From an uncultured Roseobacter sp. (GTDB lineage: Bacteria; Pseudomonadota; Alphaproteobacteria; Rhodobacterales; Rhodobacteraceae), in assembly GCF_947491795.1 (NCBI RefSeq), contig NZ_CANLKW010000001.1, forward strand, positions 1,240,001 to 1,304,000: DNA of 64,000 bases, read 5' to 3'. The position numbers and the translations under genes were made by a program. This document shows positions 52,381 through 61,490 of the stretch, piece after piece; the first letter of the stretch is position 1; every line of letters begins with the position of its first letter. The notes below the pieces were generated by a model. It did not search any database. It was not told where the DNA came from and worked only from the letters and a program-made list of their open reading frames with translations.

Positions 52381-54339
52381 ATGCCCAACGATCTGCTGTC
52401 AGGAACAGAGGCGACGGACTATGACGCCTCCTCCATCGAGGTTCTCGAGGGGCTGGAGCCCGTGCGCAAACGCCCCGGCATGTATATCGGCGGCACGGAC
52501 GAGCGCGCGCTGCACCACCTGGTGGCCGAGGTGCTCGACAACTCCATGGACGAGGCCGTCGCGGGCCACGCCAACCGCATCGAGGTCGAGCTGCACGAGG
52601 ACTACGCCGTCACCATCCGCGACAACGGCCGCGGCATCCCGATCGACCCGCACCCCAAATTCCCCGACAAATCCGCTTTGGAAGTGATCCTCTGCACGCT
52701 GCACGCAGGCGGCAAATTCTCGGGCAAGGCCTATGAAACCTCCGGCGGTCTGCACGGCGTCGGCGCCTCCGTGGTCAATGCGCTGTCCGACAGCATGGTC
52801 GTCCAGGTCGCCCGCAACAAAGAGCTCTACGAGCAGCGGTTTTCGCGCGGCCTCCCGCTCGGGCCGGTGGAAAAAGTGGGCGCAGCCCCCAACCGCCGGG
52901 GCACCACCGTGACCTTCCACGCCGATGAGCAGATCTTCGGCTCGCACCGCTTCAAACCTGCGCGGCTTTTTAACTCCATCCGCTCCAAGGCCTATCTCTT
53001 TTCCGGCGTCGAAATCCGCTGGAAATCCGCGATTGCCGACGGCGACACCCCGACCGAGGCCACGTTTCACTTTCCCGGGGGCCTGTCGGATTACCTGCGC
53101 GAAACGCTCGGGCCTGCCACCACCTACGCCGATCAGCCCTTTGCCGGAACTGTTGATTTCAAAGAGAAATTCGGCGAGGCAGGCAAGGTAGAATGGGCGA
53201 TCAACTGGACGCCCAGCCGCGACGGTTACCTGCAGTCTTACTGTAACACCGTGCCCACGCCCGAGGGCGGCACCCATGTGGCCGGTTTCTGGGCCGCGAT
53301 CCTCAAGGGCATTAAGGCCTACGGCGAACTGGCGGGCAACAAAAAGGCCGCCCAGATCACCCGCGACGATCTGATGTCGGGCGGCTGCGCGCTGGTCTCC
53401 TGCTTTATCGCCGACCCCGCCTTCGTCGGTCAGACCAAGGACCGCCTGTCGACGGAATCAGCCGCGAAAATGACCGAAGGGGCCGTGCGCGACCACTTCG
53501 ACAACTGGCTGGCCAATGACACCAAATCCGCGGGCGCCATCCTCGATTTTCTGGTCCTGCGCGCCGAAGAACGCCTGCGCCGCCGCCAGGAAAAGGAAAC
53601 GGCCCGCAAATCGGCCACCAAGAAACTGCGCCTGCCCGGCAAGCTGACCGACTGCACCTCCAAATCCCGCGAGGGCACGGAGCTTTTCATCGTCGAGGGC
53701 GACAGTGCGGGCGGCTCCGGCAAGGGCGCGCGCGACCGTAAAACCCAGGCCCTGCTGCCGCTCAAAGGCAAGATTTTGAATGTGCTGGGCGCGGCCTCGT
53801 CGAAACTGGGCTCAAACGCCGAAATCTCCGACCTCTGCGAGGCGCTCGGCTGTGGCATGGGCACCAAATTCAACCTGGATGATCTGCGCTATGACAAGAT
53901 CATCATCATGACCGACGCCGATGTGGACGGTGCACATATCGCCGCGCTGCTCATGACGTTTTTCTTTACCCAGATGCGCCCGCTAATCGACGCGGGCCAC
54001 CTCTATCTGGCCTGCCCGCCGCTCTTTCGCCTGACGCAGGGCGCGCGCCGTGTCTATTGCCTCGATGAGGCCGAAAAGGACGCCTGGCTGGAAAAAGGTC
54101 TGGGCGGCAAGGGCAAAATCGACGTCTCCCGCTTCAAGGGTCTGGGGGAAATGGACGCCAAGGACCTCAAGGAAACCACGATGGACCCGACGACCCGCAA
54201 GCTGATCCGTGTGTCGATTGACGAAGACCTGCCCGGCGAGACCGGCGATCTGGTCGAACGCCTGATGGGGAAAAAGCCAGAGCTGCGCTATCAGTACATC
54301 CAGGAAAATGCGAAGTTTGTGGAGGAGCTGGATGTTTAG
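52381..54339 (+). CDS. parE: DNA topoisomerase IV subunit B
   Basis: ATPase subunit of topoisomerase IV, which decatenates daughter chromosomes. 652 residues from the ATG at 52381. GHKL ATPase: VLEGLEPVRKRPGMYIGG, AEVLDNSMDEAVAG, DNGRGIPID, GGLHGVGASVVNAL. TOPRIM: IVEGDSAGGSGKGARDRK and MTDADVDGAHIAALL. The length and the opening MPNDLLSG agree with ParE more than GyrB (which is longer), but only comparison with the genome's gyrB would be decisive. The upstream extension is non-coding. Confidence 0.95.
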   Translation: MPNDLLSGTEATDYDASSIEVLEGLEPVRKRPGMYIGGTDERALHHLVAEVLDNSMDEAVAGHANRIEVELHEDYAVTIRDNGRGIPIDPHPKFPDKSALEVILCTLHAGGKFSGKAYETSGGLHGVGASVVNALSDSMVVQVARNKELYEQRFSRGLPLGPVEKVGAAPNRRGTTVTFHADEQIFGSHRFKPARLFNSIRSKAYLFSGVEIRWKSAIADGDTPTEATFHFPGGLSDYLRETLGPATTYADQPFAGTVDFKEKFGEAGKVEWAINWTPSRDGYLQSYCNTVPTPEGGTHVAGFWAAILKGIKAYGELAGNKKAAQITRDDLMSGGCALVSCFIADPAFVGQTKDRLSTESAAKMTEGAVRDHFDNWLANDTKSAGAILDFLVLRAEERLRRRQEKETARKSATKKLRLPGKLTDCTSKSREGTELFIVEGDSAGGSGKGARDRKTQALLPLKGKILNVLGAASSKLGSNAEISDLCEALGCGMGTKFNLDDLRYDKIIIMTDADVDGAHIAALLMTFFFTQMRPLIDAGHLYLACPPLFRLTQGARRVYCLDEAEKDAWLEKGLGGKGKIDVSRFKGLGEMDAKDLKETTMDPTTRKLIRVSIDEDLPGETGDLVERLMGKKPELRYQYIQENAKFVEELDV

Positions 54340-54380
54340 CCGGGCGCCGTTCTTGACAGTCGGTCCCAACATCTGAGCAC

Positions 54381-54470
54381 GCGCCGGACCGAGGGGTGGC
54401 GCAAACGCGCCGCCCCATGGGGGCGGGTCGGCGCGGCCTGACAGTGCCTGTCAGGCGGGAGGTTTGGGGT
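54381..54470 (+). repeat. Structured hairpin repeat, copy 2
   Basis: Follows parE by 41 nt. Contains CCGCCCC-ATG-GGGGCGG within GCGCCG...CGGCGC arms, then CCTGACAG-TGC-CTGTCAGG. Stem bases differ from copy 1 at 50268-50345, yet pairing is kept. The rest of the 195-bp gap to the next gene shows no other element. Confidence 0.75.
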
Positions 54471-54534
54471 TGGTCGATGAAATAGGGGGAATGATTGGGA
54501 AGATTGTTGTGAAGATTGTTGTGGAGTTAGATGT

Positions 54535-55308
54535 TTGAGTAACACGCCGCTGATCCTCGACCAAATGTCGCGCGAGTTTGTCAAATGTGGTGATCTTCTC
54601 GTTCGCTTCAGCGAATTGGAAGATGTTTTGAGCAGATACGCTTCACCCCTGCTTTTCTATGACTACGACCTTCGCGATGAATTGGGTGATTACGCCCTGT
54701 CTTTTGGCGGTTCCTGTGCGCACATAGACTACCGAACAAGGCGTTTTGTCGTCGCAACTACCCACCAGATAGACGGACGTTCGCCCGGTGACGTCGGACT
54801 CTATGACCCAGACGCGGCCAGCATCTGCACTTGCTCTGAGCACAAGTCGTACGAGTTCGACCAGATGCAAGGGACGCTCGAAACAAAAGATATTGAAATC
54901 TTTGGATTTTCGGGTGCGACGCGATCTGGAAGACTCACTCAACATGTTTGGTTCAAAGTGTCTCCGGCGTATGGCGACTTCTCAGTGGACGAGATTTGCA
55001 GCGTCATCATTGTCGGATACCCGGCATCAATTCAGAGTTGGGACGTTGACGCCGCGCACGTCAAATTGAGACCATTTTCTTTGGTTGCAAATTTCGCGGG
55101 TAAGGGTGACTCGGACTATCTAAAAGCTACGGTAGACGAAGACTTAGATGTAGATCCAAATGGGCTTAGTGGAGCTCCAGTCTTTTTTATCCTGTGCAAG
55201 CACGAGCAATTCAGAGTTGAATTAGCAGGGATCGTTGCAACAGCCGGAAAGAGGATTGTTCAATTCATTCCATTCACTTTCGCAATGCCATTGCTTAACC
55301 TCAAATGA
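54535..55308 (+). CDS. Putative trypsin-like serine protease, foreign-looking
   Basis: 257 residues from a TTG with GGAG 8 nt upstream. I do not recognise a close family, but the layout suggests a trypsin-like fold: His77 in FVVATTHQID, Asp119 in KDIEIFGF, GYPAS at 161-165, and Ser212 in NGLSGAPVFF, matching the GxSGxPV nucleophile motif. No signal peptide or TM segment, so probably cytosolic. G+C and codon use are visibly lower than in all neighbours, a sign of transfer. It sits between two repeat regions. Catalytic assignment is by eye and needs structural comparison. Confidence 0.65.
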   Translation: MSNTPLILDQMSREFVKCGDLLVRFSELEDVLSRYASPLLFYDYDLRDELGDYALSFGGSCAHIDYRTRRFVVATTHQIDGRSPGDVGLYDPDAASICTCSEHKSYEFDQMQGTLETKDIEIFGFSGATRSGRLTQHVWFKVSPAYGDFSVDEICSVIIVGYPASIQSWDVDAAHVKLRPFSLVANFAGKGDSDYLKATVDEDLDVDPNGLSGAPVFFILCKHEQFRVELAGIVATAGKRIVQFIPFTFAMPLLNLK

Positions 55309-55510
55309 ATCGCCCGAGGCCCCGCCTTGGGCAGCGCCCGACCCTCCCCCCGGGAGGGCGCACTGCGTTTGCCCTGATGCTGCCGCATCGCTCCGGCCTC
55401 AATCGTTCCACTGGAACGATTGCAAGACGGCCTCCGCCCCAGGCTCGGGCGCTGCCCTGTCCAGCCGTTGTACATTGGGCCGCACTCGTCCGGGGCTCTG
55501 CCCGTTCAGC
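55309..55510. repeat. Repeat-rich intergenic segment with 23-bp palindrome
   Basis: High-G+C segment after the protease-like gene. It holds CCCTCCC-CCC-GGGAGGG (55342-55358) and CAATCGTTCCA-C-TGGAACGATTG (55400-55422, perfect 11-bp arms). Several open frames cross it in both strands, all of low-complexity shadow type. No gene supported from 55309 to 55584. Confidence 0.65.
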
Positions 55511-55584
55511 CCCCAACACCTGCTGAAGACGACACCCACAGCATACGCCACACCGCCAAAAGCAGAGCCCGCCCGAAAGCCGCC

Positions 55585-55908
55585 TCAGCCGCAGCGCTTC
55601 TGGGTCGACAGATCCACCAGAACCGACTGCCGTTCGTTCGCGGCCTCCAGCGCCTTGTTGGCGTTCGACATGTTGCCGATCACCGCAGGCCAGAACAGGA
55701 TGCCCGCCGCCACGTTCTCACCGGAAAAGGTGCGCCCTTTCTCGGCCTCGGCGCGGATTTTGTCGAGGTCGGACAACTGCTCCCTGATTTGCCCGCATGT
55801 CAGATCCTGATCGGTCACGGATTTTGACGCGACAACTTCGGGCGACACACAGGCCGACAGCCCAAACGCCGCCGCAAAACAGATCACCACACCGGATTTA
55901 CCAGTCAT
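55585..55908 (-). CDS. Small lipoprotein of unknown function
   Basis: 107 residues with a lipoprotein signal: lipobox LSAC, lipidated Cys at about 20. The mature part begins with VSPEVVASKS, then CGQIREQLSDLDKIRAEAEKG (helical), FSGENVAAGILFWPAVIGNM (semi-hydrophobic, possibly membrane-associated) and NANKALEAANERQSVLVDL. Such small lipoproteins recur in Rhodobacterales without a known role. No operon partner. Confidence 0.8.
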   Translation of the reverse strand: MTGKSGVVICFAAAFGLSACVSPEVVASKSVTDQDLTCGQIREQLSDLDKIRAEAEKGRTFSGENVAAGILFWPAVIGNMSNANKALEAANERQSVLVDLSTQKRCG

Positions 55909-56130
55909 AACTCATTACTCCACATAAATTTTTTGGCGAAAATGCCTTTAGGAGCGGTGCTAGAGCAGCCCCGGCAGAAGCACAACACAAACCGGCATTT
56001 TTATTAAAAACAGTTAACGTCCGACACCGCCCGGCTCGGTTGCCGGCAGGTTTTGACACCGCGCGATGGCTTCACACGCACTGCAATACGTATCACCACG
56101 CGGTTAAAAAACACCGCCAAAGCCCGCAGA

Positions 56131-56182
56131 ACCGACGCGCGCACCGACAAAATACCGACGTTATACCGACGTGATACTGACG
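56131..56182 (-). repeat. 11-bp-spaced repeat array 2
   Basis: On the plus strand ACCGAC occurs at 56143, 56154 and 56165 with a variant ACTGAC at 56176, all 11 bp apart, and another at 56131. Read on the minus strand, 30 nt are identical to array 1 (23621-23653). It lies in the 377-bp gap between the lipoprotein start (55908) and the cytochrome stop (56286), where I see no gene. Confidence 0.85.
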
Positions 56183-56285
56183 TGCCCAACCCGCTGAAAA
56201 CCAACAAAAGACGCTCAGTTCTGTGACGGGGCCCCGGACCGGGACCGCCCCGTTGCGCGTACGCTCCGGTCACAGATCGCCAGGG

Positions 56286-56684
56286 CTACTCCTGCAGCGC
56301 GCGCAGATATTCCAGCAGGTCCGCCACCGGCTGCGAGGTCAGTACCGGCTGGCCCGTCTCCACCTTGAGGATCACATCCGTGCCCTCAAAAAATGCGCCG
56401 TAAACCGGCATGGGCGAGCCGTGACTGACCAGCGGGTCGCGCCCGTCGATGCGCATCACCACACGCTCTGCCGGAAACACACCGCCATGGCGCGCCGCGA
56501 GACCCGTCAGGTCCGGCGGCTGCAGCACCAGCGCGGGGGCCATCGGCCCATTGCCGCGCGCCTCAGCCCCGTGGCAGGTCGCACAGTGGCGCGCATAGAT
56601 CTCTGCGCCGATCACCGGCTCCTGCGCTGCGACCGCCCCGCAAAGCAGGAGAGCGCCGCAGATAAATGAAGTAAATCCCTTCAT
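56286..56684 (-). CDS. Cytochrome c family protein (1)
   Basis: 132-residue exported class I cytochrome c. Signal peptide at about 1-20 (AVAA), heme motif CATCH at 34-38, and likely sixth ligand Met92 in GSPMPVYG. Segments PDLTGLAARHGGVFPAERVV are shared in pattern with the cytochrome at 57514-57951. Probably a periplasmic electron carrier; partner unknown. Confidence 0.92.
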   Translation of the reverse strand: MKGFTSFICGALLLCGAVAAQEPVIGAEIYARHCATCHGAEARGNGPMAPALVLQPPDLTGLAARHGGVFPAERVVMRIDGRDPLVSHGSPMPVYGAFFEGTDVILKVETGQPVLTSQPVADLLEYLRALQE

Positions 56685-56832
56685 AATCAGCTCCTTATGG
56701 ATATGGTGTCAGTCTGGCACAACCGCTGTGCCGCCGCCTTGATCCGGATCAATCCGGACAGGCTTCCGGGAAAATGCACGACAGCGGCACAGGCCGCTTG
56801 ATCGCGAGCGACTGTTTCGGCACAGATGGATC

Positions 56833-57513
56833 ATGCGTTGTTTTGTGATTGCCTGTCTGATCGTTCTGACCGCCTGCGGCCGCCCGCTGACCGAGACGGA
56901 GACCGCCTTTGCCCGCACGATCCACGGCGATGCGCTGGACACCGACCGCGTCCGCCTGGTGCATGGCGCGCCCACCCGCGCGGTGACCTTCCGGCGCGTG
57001 CCGCGGCCCCGCACCACCTGCCGCGAGCGGCTCCTGCCGCCCCCGACCGAGGCCGTCGTCACGTCGAAACCCGCGGCCGTTGCCTTTTACAACCGCATCT
57101 TTTTCGACCGTGACTGGTATCTGGATGACTATCTGCCCGACTATCCCGACCGGCTGGGCCTCGTCGCCGCGATGCTGCTGGCCCACGAACTGACCCATGT
57201 CTGGCAGTGGCAGAACAGACGCGAGACCGGCTATACCCCTCTGCGCGCTGCCTTTGAACATGATGGCGCGCGCGACCCCTATCTCTTTGATCTGGAAAAC
57301 AAAACCAGCTTTGGCGATTTTGGTTTTGAGCAACAGGGCGCGATTGTCGAGGAGTTTGTCTGTTGCCGCACTCTGGATCCCGGCGCGCCCCGCACCGCAC
57401 GTCTGCATGCCCTGATCGCCGGTGCGATGCCTGTGGCGCCGCTTCAGCAGTCCCGCGTCACGGCTGTGGGTCTGCCCTGGGACGGTGTTGAAATCGAAGG
57501 TATCTGCAGCTGA
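56833..57513 (+). CDS. Lipoprotein with HExxH metalloprotease-like motif
   Basis: 226 residues. Lipoprotein signal with lipobox LTAC, Cys15. The motif LLAHELTHVWQWQNR contains HELTH (118-122), and FGFEQQGAIVEEFVCC downstream may supply a third ligand. It resembles zincin-like DUF4157-type metallopeptidases in this motif only. Residues 30-100 have no known features. Located between two cytochrome c genes, with its stop directly abutting that of the second (TGATCA). A protease activity is inferred, not shown. Confidence 0.7.
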   Translation: MRCFVIACLIVLTACGRPLTETETAFARTIHGDALDTDRVRLVHGAPTRAVTFRRVPRPRTTCRERLLPPPTEAVVTSKPAAVAFYNRIFFDRDWYLDDYLPDYPDRLGLVAAMLLAHELTHVWQWQNRRETGYTPLRAAFEHDGARDPYLFDLENKTSFGDFGFEQQGAIVEEFVCCRTLDPGAPRTARLHALIAGAMPVAPLQQSRVTAVGLPWDGVEIEGICS

Positions 57514-57951
57514 TCAGGGGCGCTGCACCGTTTTCAGCCAGGCCACAATCGCCGCCTGCGGACGGGGCGCGCGGCTGACGCCCGGGACGCGGAGCCGCCG
57601 CGTGTCGTCAAGCGCTGTCAGCGGAGTCATCCGCCGCCCGGTCTGTGTGCCCGTGGCATAGCTGTCGAGCAGCATCACAACATCTTCGGCCGGGAACGCT
57701 CCACCCGCGTTGCGCGCCAGCACCGTCAGATCCGCGGGCGTTTTGCTAAGCCCGCGCACGCCTGCACCGCCGCCGCCGCGCGCATCGCCGCCATGGCAGA
57801 GCGCACAATTGGCGGCATAAAGCGCTGCACCCTGACGCTCAAGGGTACGATCACCGGGACCGCAGGCAGCCAGCATAAGGCTCAGCGCAGCGGACAATGC
57901 CACCGGAATGCCCCTCAGGGGCCGGTTCGTCTGAAATCGGTCTTGCTGCAT
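57514..57951 (-). CDS. Cytochrome c family lipoprotein (2)
   Basis: 145 residues with a cytosolic-looking basic start followed by a lipoprotein signal ending LAAC (Cys30). Heme motif CALCH at 49-53; a likely distal Met at 108 (GRRMTPL). It shares GGxFPAExVVM with the cytochrome at 56286-56684, so the two are probably paralogues, one soluble and one lipid-anchored. Confidence 0.9.
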   Translation of the reverse strand: MQQDRFQTNRPLRGIPVALSAALSLMLAACGPGDRTLERQGAALYAANCALCHGGDARGGGGAGVRGLSKTPADLTVLARNAGGAFPAEDVVMLLDSYATGTQTGRRMTPLTALDDTRRLRVPGVSRAPRPQAAIVAWLKTVQRP

Positions 57952-58002
57952 CCCGGGCAGGAGGCCATGCTGAGATTAAAGTCAGGTTAAAAGGAACCCG
58001 CC

Positions 58003-58437
58003 ATGGCCCAATTTGCGATCATCATGACACTGGCGGGGATCGGAATTCCGATGCTGGCCGCACTGAATGCCGCACTGGGCCAGCGCATCGGCTCACCCGC
58101 AGCGGCGGGGGCGGTGCTTTTCACGGTGGCCCTTGTCTCCTGCGCGCTCGTGACCCTCGCAACGGGCCCCCAGGCGCTGTCCAAAGTCGCCCAGGCCCCG
58201 AAACACCTGCTGCTCGCAGGCGTCCTGATTGCTTTCTATGTGCTCAGCATTACCTGGATTGCGCCGGTTTTCGGCGTTGGAAACGCTGTGTTTTTCGTGC
58301 TTCTGGGCCAGTTGATCAGCGCCGCCGCCATCGACCACTTTGGCCTTTTCGGCGCGCGTATCTCCCCGCTGGGTCCGACGCGGGCACTCGGCATTGCCCT
58401 GATGGCAGCGGGGGTTTTCGTTACTCAGAAGGTTTAG
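58003..58437 (+). CDS. DMT-superfamily membrane protein (YdcZ/DUF606)
   Basis: 144 residues, about 5 TM segments (8-28, 35-55, 67-88, 93-112, 120-142). A single-unit EamA-like protein of the YdcZ type, which usually works as a dimer. Substrate unknown. The ribosome site AAAAGGA is clear. Its 3' end overlaps the convergent Ldh-family gene by 17 nt. Confidence 0.88.
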   Translation: MAQFAIIMTLAGIGIPMLAALNAALGQRIGSPAAAGAVLFTVALVSCALVTLATGPQALSKVAQAPKHLLLAGVLIAFYVLSITWIAPVFGVGNAVFFVLLGQLISAAAIDHFGLFGARISPLGPTRALGIALMAAGVFVTQKV

Positions 58438-59416
58438 GGCCCCGGGCAAGGTCCCGGATCTGATCCCAAACCTTGTCGACCACATCAACCCGGGTCAGAC
58501 CCTTGCGATGCTGACCCGGCATTCTCGCACCCTCATCGGCGCTGACGGCATCGGCCAGGACTGACAGGCGGGCACCGAAGTCAGGCGAGGTCTCCGGATC
58601 CATCAGGATGTAGAACTGACCCAGATCGTGTGGTGATCCGTCCCGCGCCTTGAGCGGTTTGACGTTACGCGACAGAACCGAGCCCGTCATGCCCGCGGCA
58701 AGGATCTCTGCCATGAGGCCGAAACCCCAGCCTTTGTAGCCGCCGACAGACACCAGCGAGCCCTGCAGCGCCTCCTCCGGGTCTGTTGTCGGTTCGCCCC
58801 GGGCATTGAGCGCCCAGCCTTCGGGAATGGATTTCCCTGTTGCCTTCGCCATAGTGATCTTCCCCAGGGCGACAGTTGTTGTCGACTGGTCAAAATGCAT
58901 TGCCAGACCGCCCTCTCCGTCCGGGACGGAAAAGGCAATCGGGTTCGTTCCGATCACACGGGAACGCCCCCCGGGCGGGGCCACAATCGGAGAGGCATTG
59001 GTAAAACCGATCCCGATCATGCCGGCCCGAGCGATCTGCCCGGTGAAAAAACCAAGCGATGTGCAGGTGTGTGCATGTCCGACGGCCAGTGTCGCGGTGC
59101 CAAACTGACGCGCGGCGTCCAGCGCCGGCACGATACCGTGGGAAAAAGCAGGCTGCGCAAATCCAAAACCGGCATCCACATGAATGGTCGCCGGACGCGG
59201 CGTCGTGACAACCGGCACAGCCTTGCCCCGCACCCTGCCGCTCTGCAGTTGCTCGCAATAGCTTTCCACATAATAAAGCCCGCAGATGCGGTTCCCATGG
59301 GCCTCGGCCTCGGCCACGGCCCGTGCCACCTCGGAGGCGACAAAGGGCTCAGCCCCATGGCTGCGCAGCGCCTCGGCGGTAACGGATTCAATTGTCGCAA
59401 CATCGACTACAGGCAT
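58421..59416 (-). CDS. Ldh family (malate/L-lactate-type) dehydrogenase
   Basis: 331 residues of the Ldh_2 family, NAD(P)-dependent 2-hydroxyacid or imine dehydrogenases structurally distinct from classical lactate dehydrogenase. Segments HGNRICGLYYVESYCEQL, IGFTNASPIVAPPGG, TNPIAFSVPDGEGG and GGYKGWGFGLMAEILAAGM are family hallmarks. Members include ureidoglycolate, sulfolactate and delta1-piperideine-2-carboxylate/pyrroline reductases; the substrate here is not decided by sequence alone. Confidence 0.9.
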   Translation of the reverse strand: MPVVDVATIESVTAEALRSHGAEPFVASEVARAVAEAEAHGNRICGLYYVESYCEQLQSGRVRGKAVPVVTTPRPATIHVDAGFGFAQPAFSHGIVPALDAARQFGTATLAVGHAHTCTSLGFFTGQIARAGMIGIGFTNASPIVAPPGGRSRVIGTNPIAFSVPDGEGGLAMHFDQSTTTVALGKITMAKATGKSIPEGWALNARGEPTTDPEEALQGSLVSVGGYKGWGFGLMAEILAAGMTGSVLSRNVKPLKARDGSPHDLGQFYILMDPETSPDFGARLSVLADAVSADEGARMPGQHRKGLTRVDVVDKVWDQIRDLARGPKPSE

Positions 59417-59478
59417 AATTCACTCCCTTTCCCGGGGCGCAGGTTGATCGTAAGGGGTGCTTGCGTCAAGTATCCGGA

Positions 59479-60171
59479 TCACCCGGAGGCCATTGGGACA
59501 AGATGCCCGTTTTCCAGCCTGATCTGCCGGTCCATGCGGGCGGCAAGCTCCAGGTTATGCGTGGCAATCACGGCCGCGAGACCCGTGCTGCGCACCAGAA
59601 TCATCAGCGCTTCGAACACCTGGTCAGAGGTGGCCGGGTCCAGGTTTCCCGTCGGCTCATCCGCGAGTAAAAGCGCGGGCTCGTTGGCCAGAGCGCGGCA
59701 AAAGGCGACCCTCTGCTGTTCGCCCCCCGACAAAGCTGCAGGCCGGTGAGCAGCCCGCCCGGAGATTCCAACAGTTTCCAGCAAGGACATGGCCCGCGCC
59801 TCCGCGTCGGCGCGCGGCGTCGCATTGGCGAGCTGTGGCAGAACGATGTTTTCCAGCGCCGTGAATTCCGGCAACAGGTGGTGAAACTGGTAGATAAACC
59901 CGACATCCGCGCGCCGGACAGCCGTACGGCCCGCATCGCCCAGGCCCGTCATGGTCGCGCCACCAATCCGTACGGTCCCGCTGTCTGCTGTGTCGAGCAG
60001 GCCGGCAATGTGCAGCAACGTCGATTTCCCCGCACCCGAAGGGGCCACGAGGGCCACGACCTCTCCCGCCGCAACGGACAGATCGACGGCGCGCAGAACG
60101 GTGACTTCATTCGGTTTGCCGCTGTTGTAGGAGCGCGCAATCCCCTCAAGCTCCAGCACCGGATCACTCAT
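59479..60171 (-). CDS. lolD: Lipoprotein-releasing ABC transporter ATP-binding protein LolD
   Basis: ATPase of the LolCDE complex that releases mature lipoproteins from the inner membrane. 230 residues: Walker [11 protein letters not shown]-loop [10 protein letters not shown], signature LSGGEQQRV, Walker [13 protein letters not shown] and H-loop [12 protein letters not shown]. Overlaps the permease gene by 8 nt, so coupled. Its substrates include Pal and the other lipoproteins in this window. Confidence 0.95.
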   Translation of the reverse strand: MSDPVLELEGIARSYNSGKPNEVTVLRAVDLSVAAGEVVALVAPSGAGKSTLLHIAGLLDTADSGTVRIGGATMTGLGDAGRTAVRRADVGFIYQFHHLLPEFTALENIVLPQLANATPRADAEARAMSLLETVGISGRAAHRPAALSGGEQQRVAFCRALANEPALLLADEPTGNLDPATSDQVFEALMILVRSTGLAAVIATHNLELAARMDRQIRLENGHLVPMASG

Positions 60172-61450
60172 AGCGCAGCGCCTCGACCGGGTTCATCCGC
60201 GCAGCTCTGCGCGCCGGGAAAATCGTCACCACAAAAGAGAGCCCCAGAGACAATACAACCGCAGACAACACATCGCTCAGGTGAAGCTCGGCGGGCAGCG
60301 CATAGATGCCGCGGATCGACGGATCCCAGACGCCGCCGCCCATCAGGACATTCACGAACGAAAAAATCGGATCAATCCAGATGGCAAAGAGTGACCCCAG
60401 GATGACCCCCATCAGCGTGCCCAGCACACCGGTAGAGGCACCGCAGATAAAGAATATGCGCAGAACCGAGCCCTCTGTCAGGCCCATGGTCCGCAGGATG
60501 CCGATGTCGCGTCCCTTATTTTTAACCAGCATAATCAGCCCCGAGACGATGTTCATCGCCGCAATCAGCACAAGGATCGACAGGATGATGAACATCACAT
60601 TGTCCTCGACCTCCAGCGCGCGCAGAAAACCGCCCGAGGCATCGCGCCACGTCCAGACCTGAGCGCGCACACCGGCGGCCTCAAGAAGCGCGGGGGAATA
60701 GGTGTCGATCGCCTCGGCATCTTCAACCATCACTTCAATTTCGTCTGCCAGACCTTCTCGATTAAAGAAAATCTGCGCTTCGGCGAAGGGCAGATAGGCG
60801 CGCACCCTGTCAATATCGTAGCGCCCTGCCGAAAAGACATAGACCACGTCATAGGCATTGATCCGCGGCGATGTTCCAAAGGCGGTTTTGACCCCGTCAG
60901 GGGAAATCAGGCGGATACGGTCTCCGACACTGACGCCCAGTTGCCGGGCCAGACCGGACCCCAGCGCGATGCCGCTTTCAAAATCAGCCAGGCTGCCCAC
61001 GGCAACCGCCGGATCTGCAATCCCCGGCAATGTGTTGAGGTTTTCAGCACTGATCCCGTACAGATCGATGCCCGCGTTACTGCCCTGTCCCGCTCCCATC
61101 ACCTGCGCCCGGATCAAAGGCGCGGCCCGTGTCACGCCCGGCACAGCACGCAGCCGATCCGCCAAGGCTTCGTAATCGCTGATGGTTCTGTCGATCCTGC
61201 CTGCGGACGTCACCTCGCCCAGAGAATAAACGGTCGCATGGGCGTTGGCCCCGAGGATCGTACCGACGAACTCGGCACGAAAACCGGAGCGCACCGCCAG
61301 CGTCGCGATCAGGGCAAAAACGGCGAGCGTGATACCGATCAGGCTGATCCAGGTCATGGTGCTGACCCCGCCCTCGGCACGGCGCGCGCGCAGGTAACGC
61401 CAGGCGATCATCCATTCAAAGGCGGCAAAAGGGGCAGTGGTGCGTGCCAT
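60164..61450 (-). CDS. lolE: Lipoprotein-releasing ABC transporter permease LolC/LolE
   Basis: 428 residues with the four-TM FtsX/LolE topology: one TM at about 35-55, a large periplasmic domain (about 60-275), then three TM segments (about 285-305, 330-355, 390-410). The [20 protein letters not shown] and [18 protein letters not shown] segments are classical. Many alphaproteobacteria have one permease acting as a homodimer, so LolC versus LolE naming is arbitrary. First gene of the lol pair. Confidence 0.93.
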   Translation of the reverse strand: MARTTAPFAAFEWMIAWRYLRARRAEGGVSTMTWISLIGITLAVFALIATLAVRSGFRAEFVGTILGANAHATVYSLGEVTSAGRIDRTISDYEALADRLRAVPGVTRAAPLIRAQVMGAGQGSNAGIDLYGISAENLNTLPGIADPAVAVGSLADFESGIALGSGLARQLGVSVGDRIRLISPDGVKTAFGTSPRINAYDVVYVFSAGRYDIDRVRAYLPFAEAQIFFNREGLADEIEVMVEDAEAIDTYSPALLEAAGVRAQVWTWRDASGGFLRALEVEDNVMFIILSILVLIAAMNIVSGLIMLVKNKGRDIGILRTMGLTEGSVLRIFFICGASTGVLGTLMGVILGSLFAIWIDPIFSFVNVLMGGGVWDPSIRGIYALPAELHLSDVLSAVVLSLGLSFVVTIFPARRAARMNPVEALRYE

Positions 61451-61490
61451 AGAGTGTCCTGCAGGGCGTGTTGTCGCGCAACGTGGGGCT

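Noticed and set aside
56004..56018. CtrA-type site TTAA-N6-TTAAC upstream of the small lipoprotein
   Set aside because: Spacing is 6, not the 7 of the consensus, and it is about 95 bp from the start; A+T-rich chance match likely.
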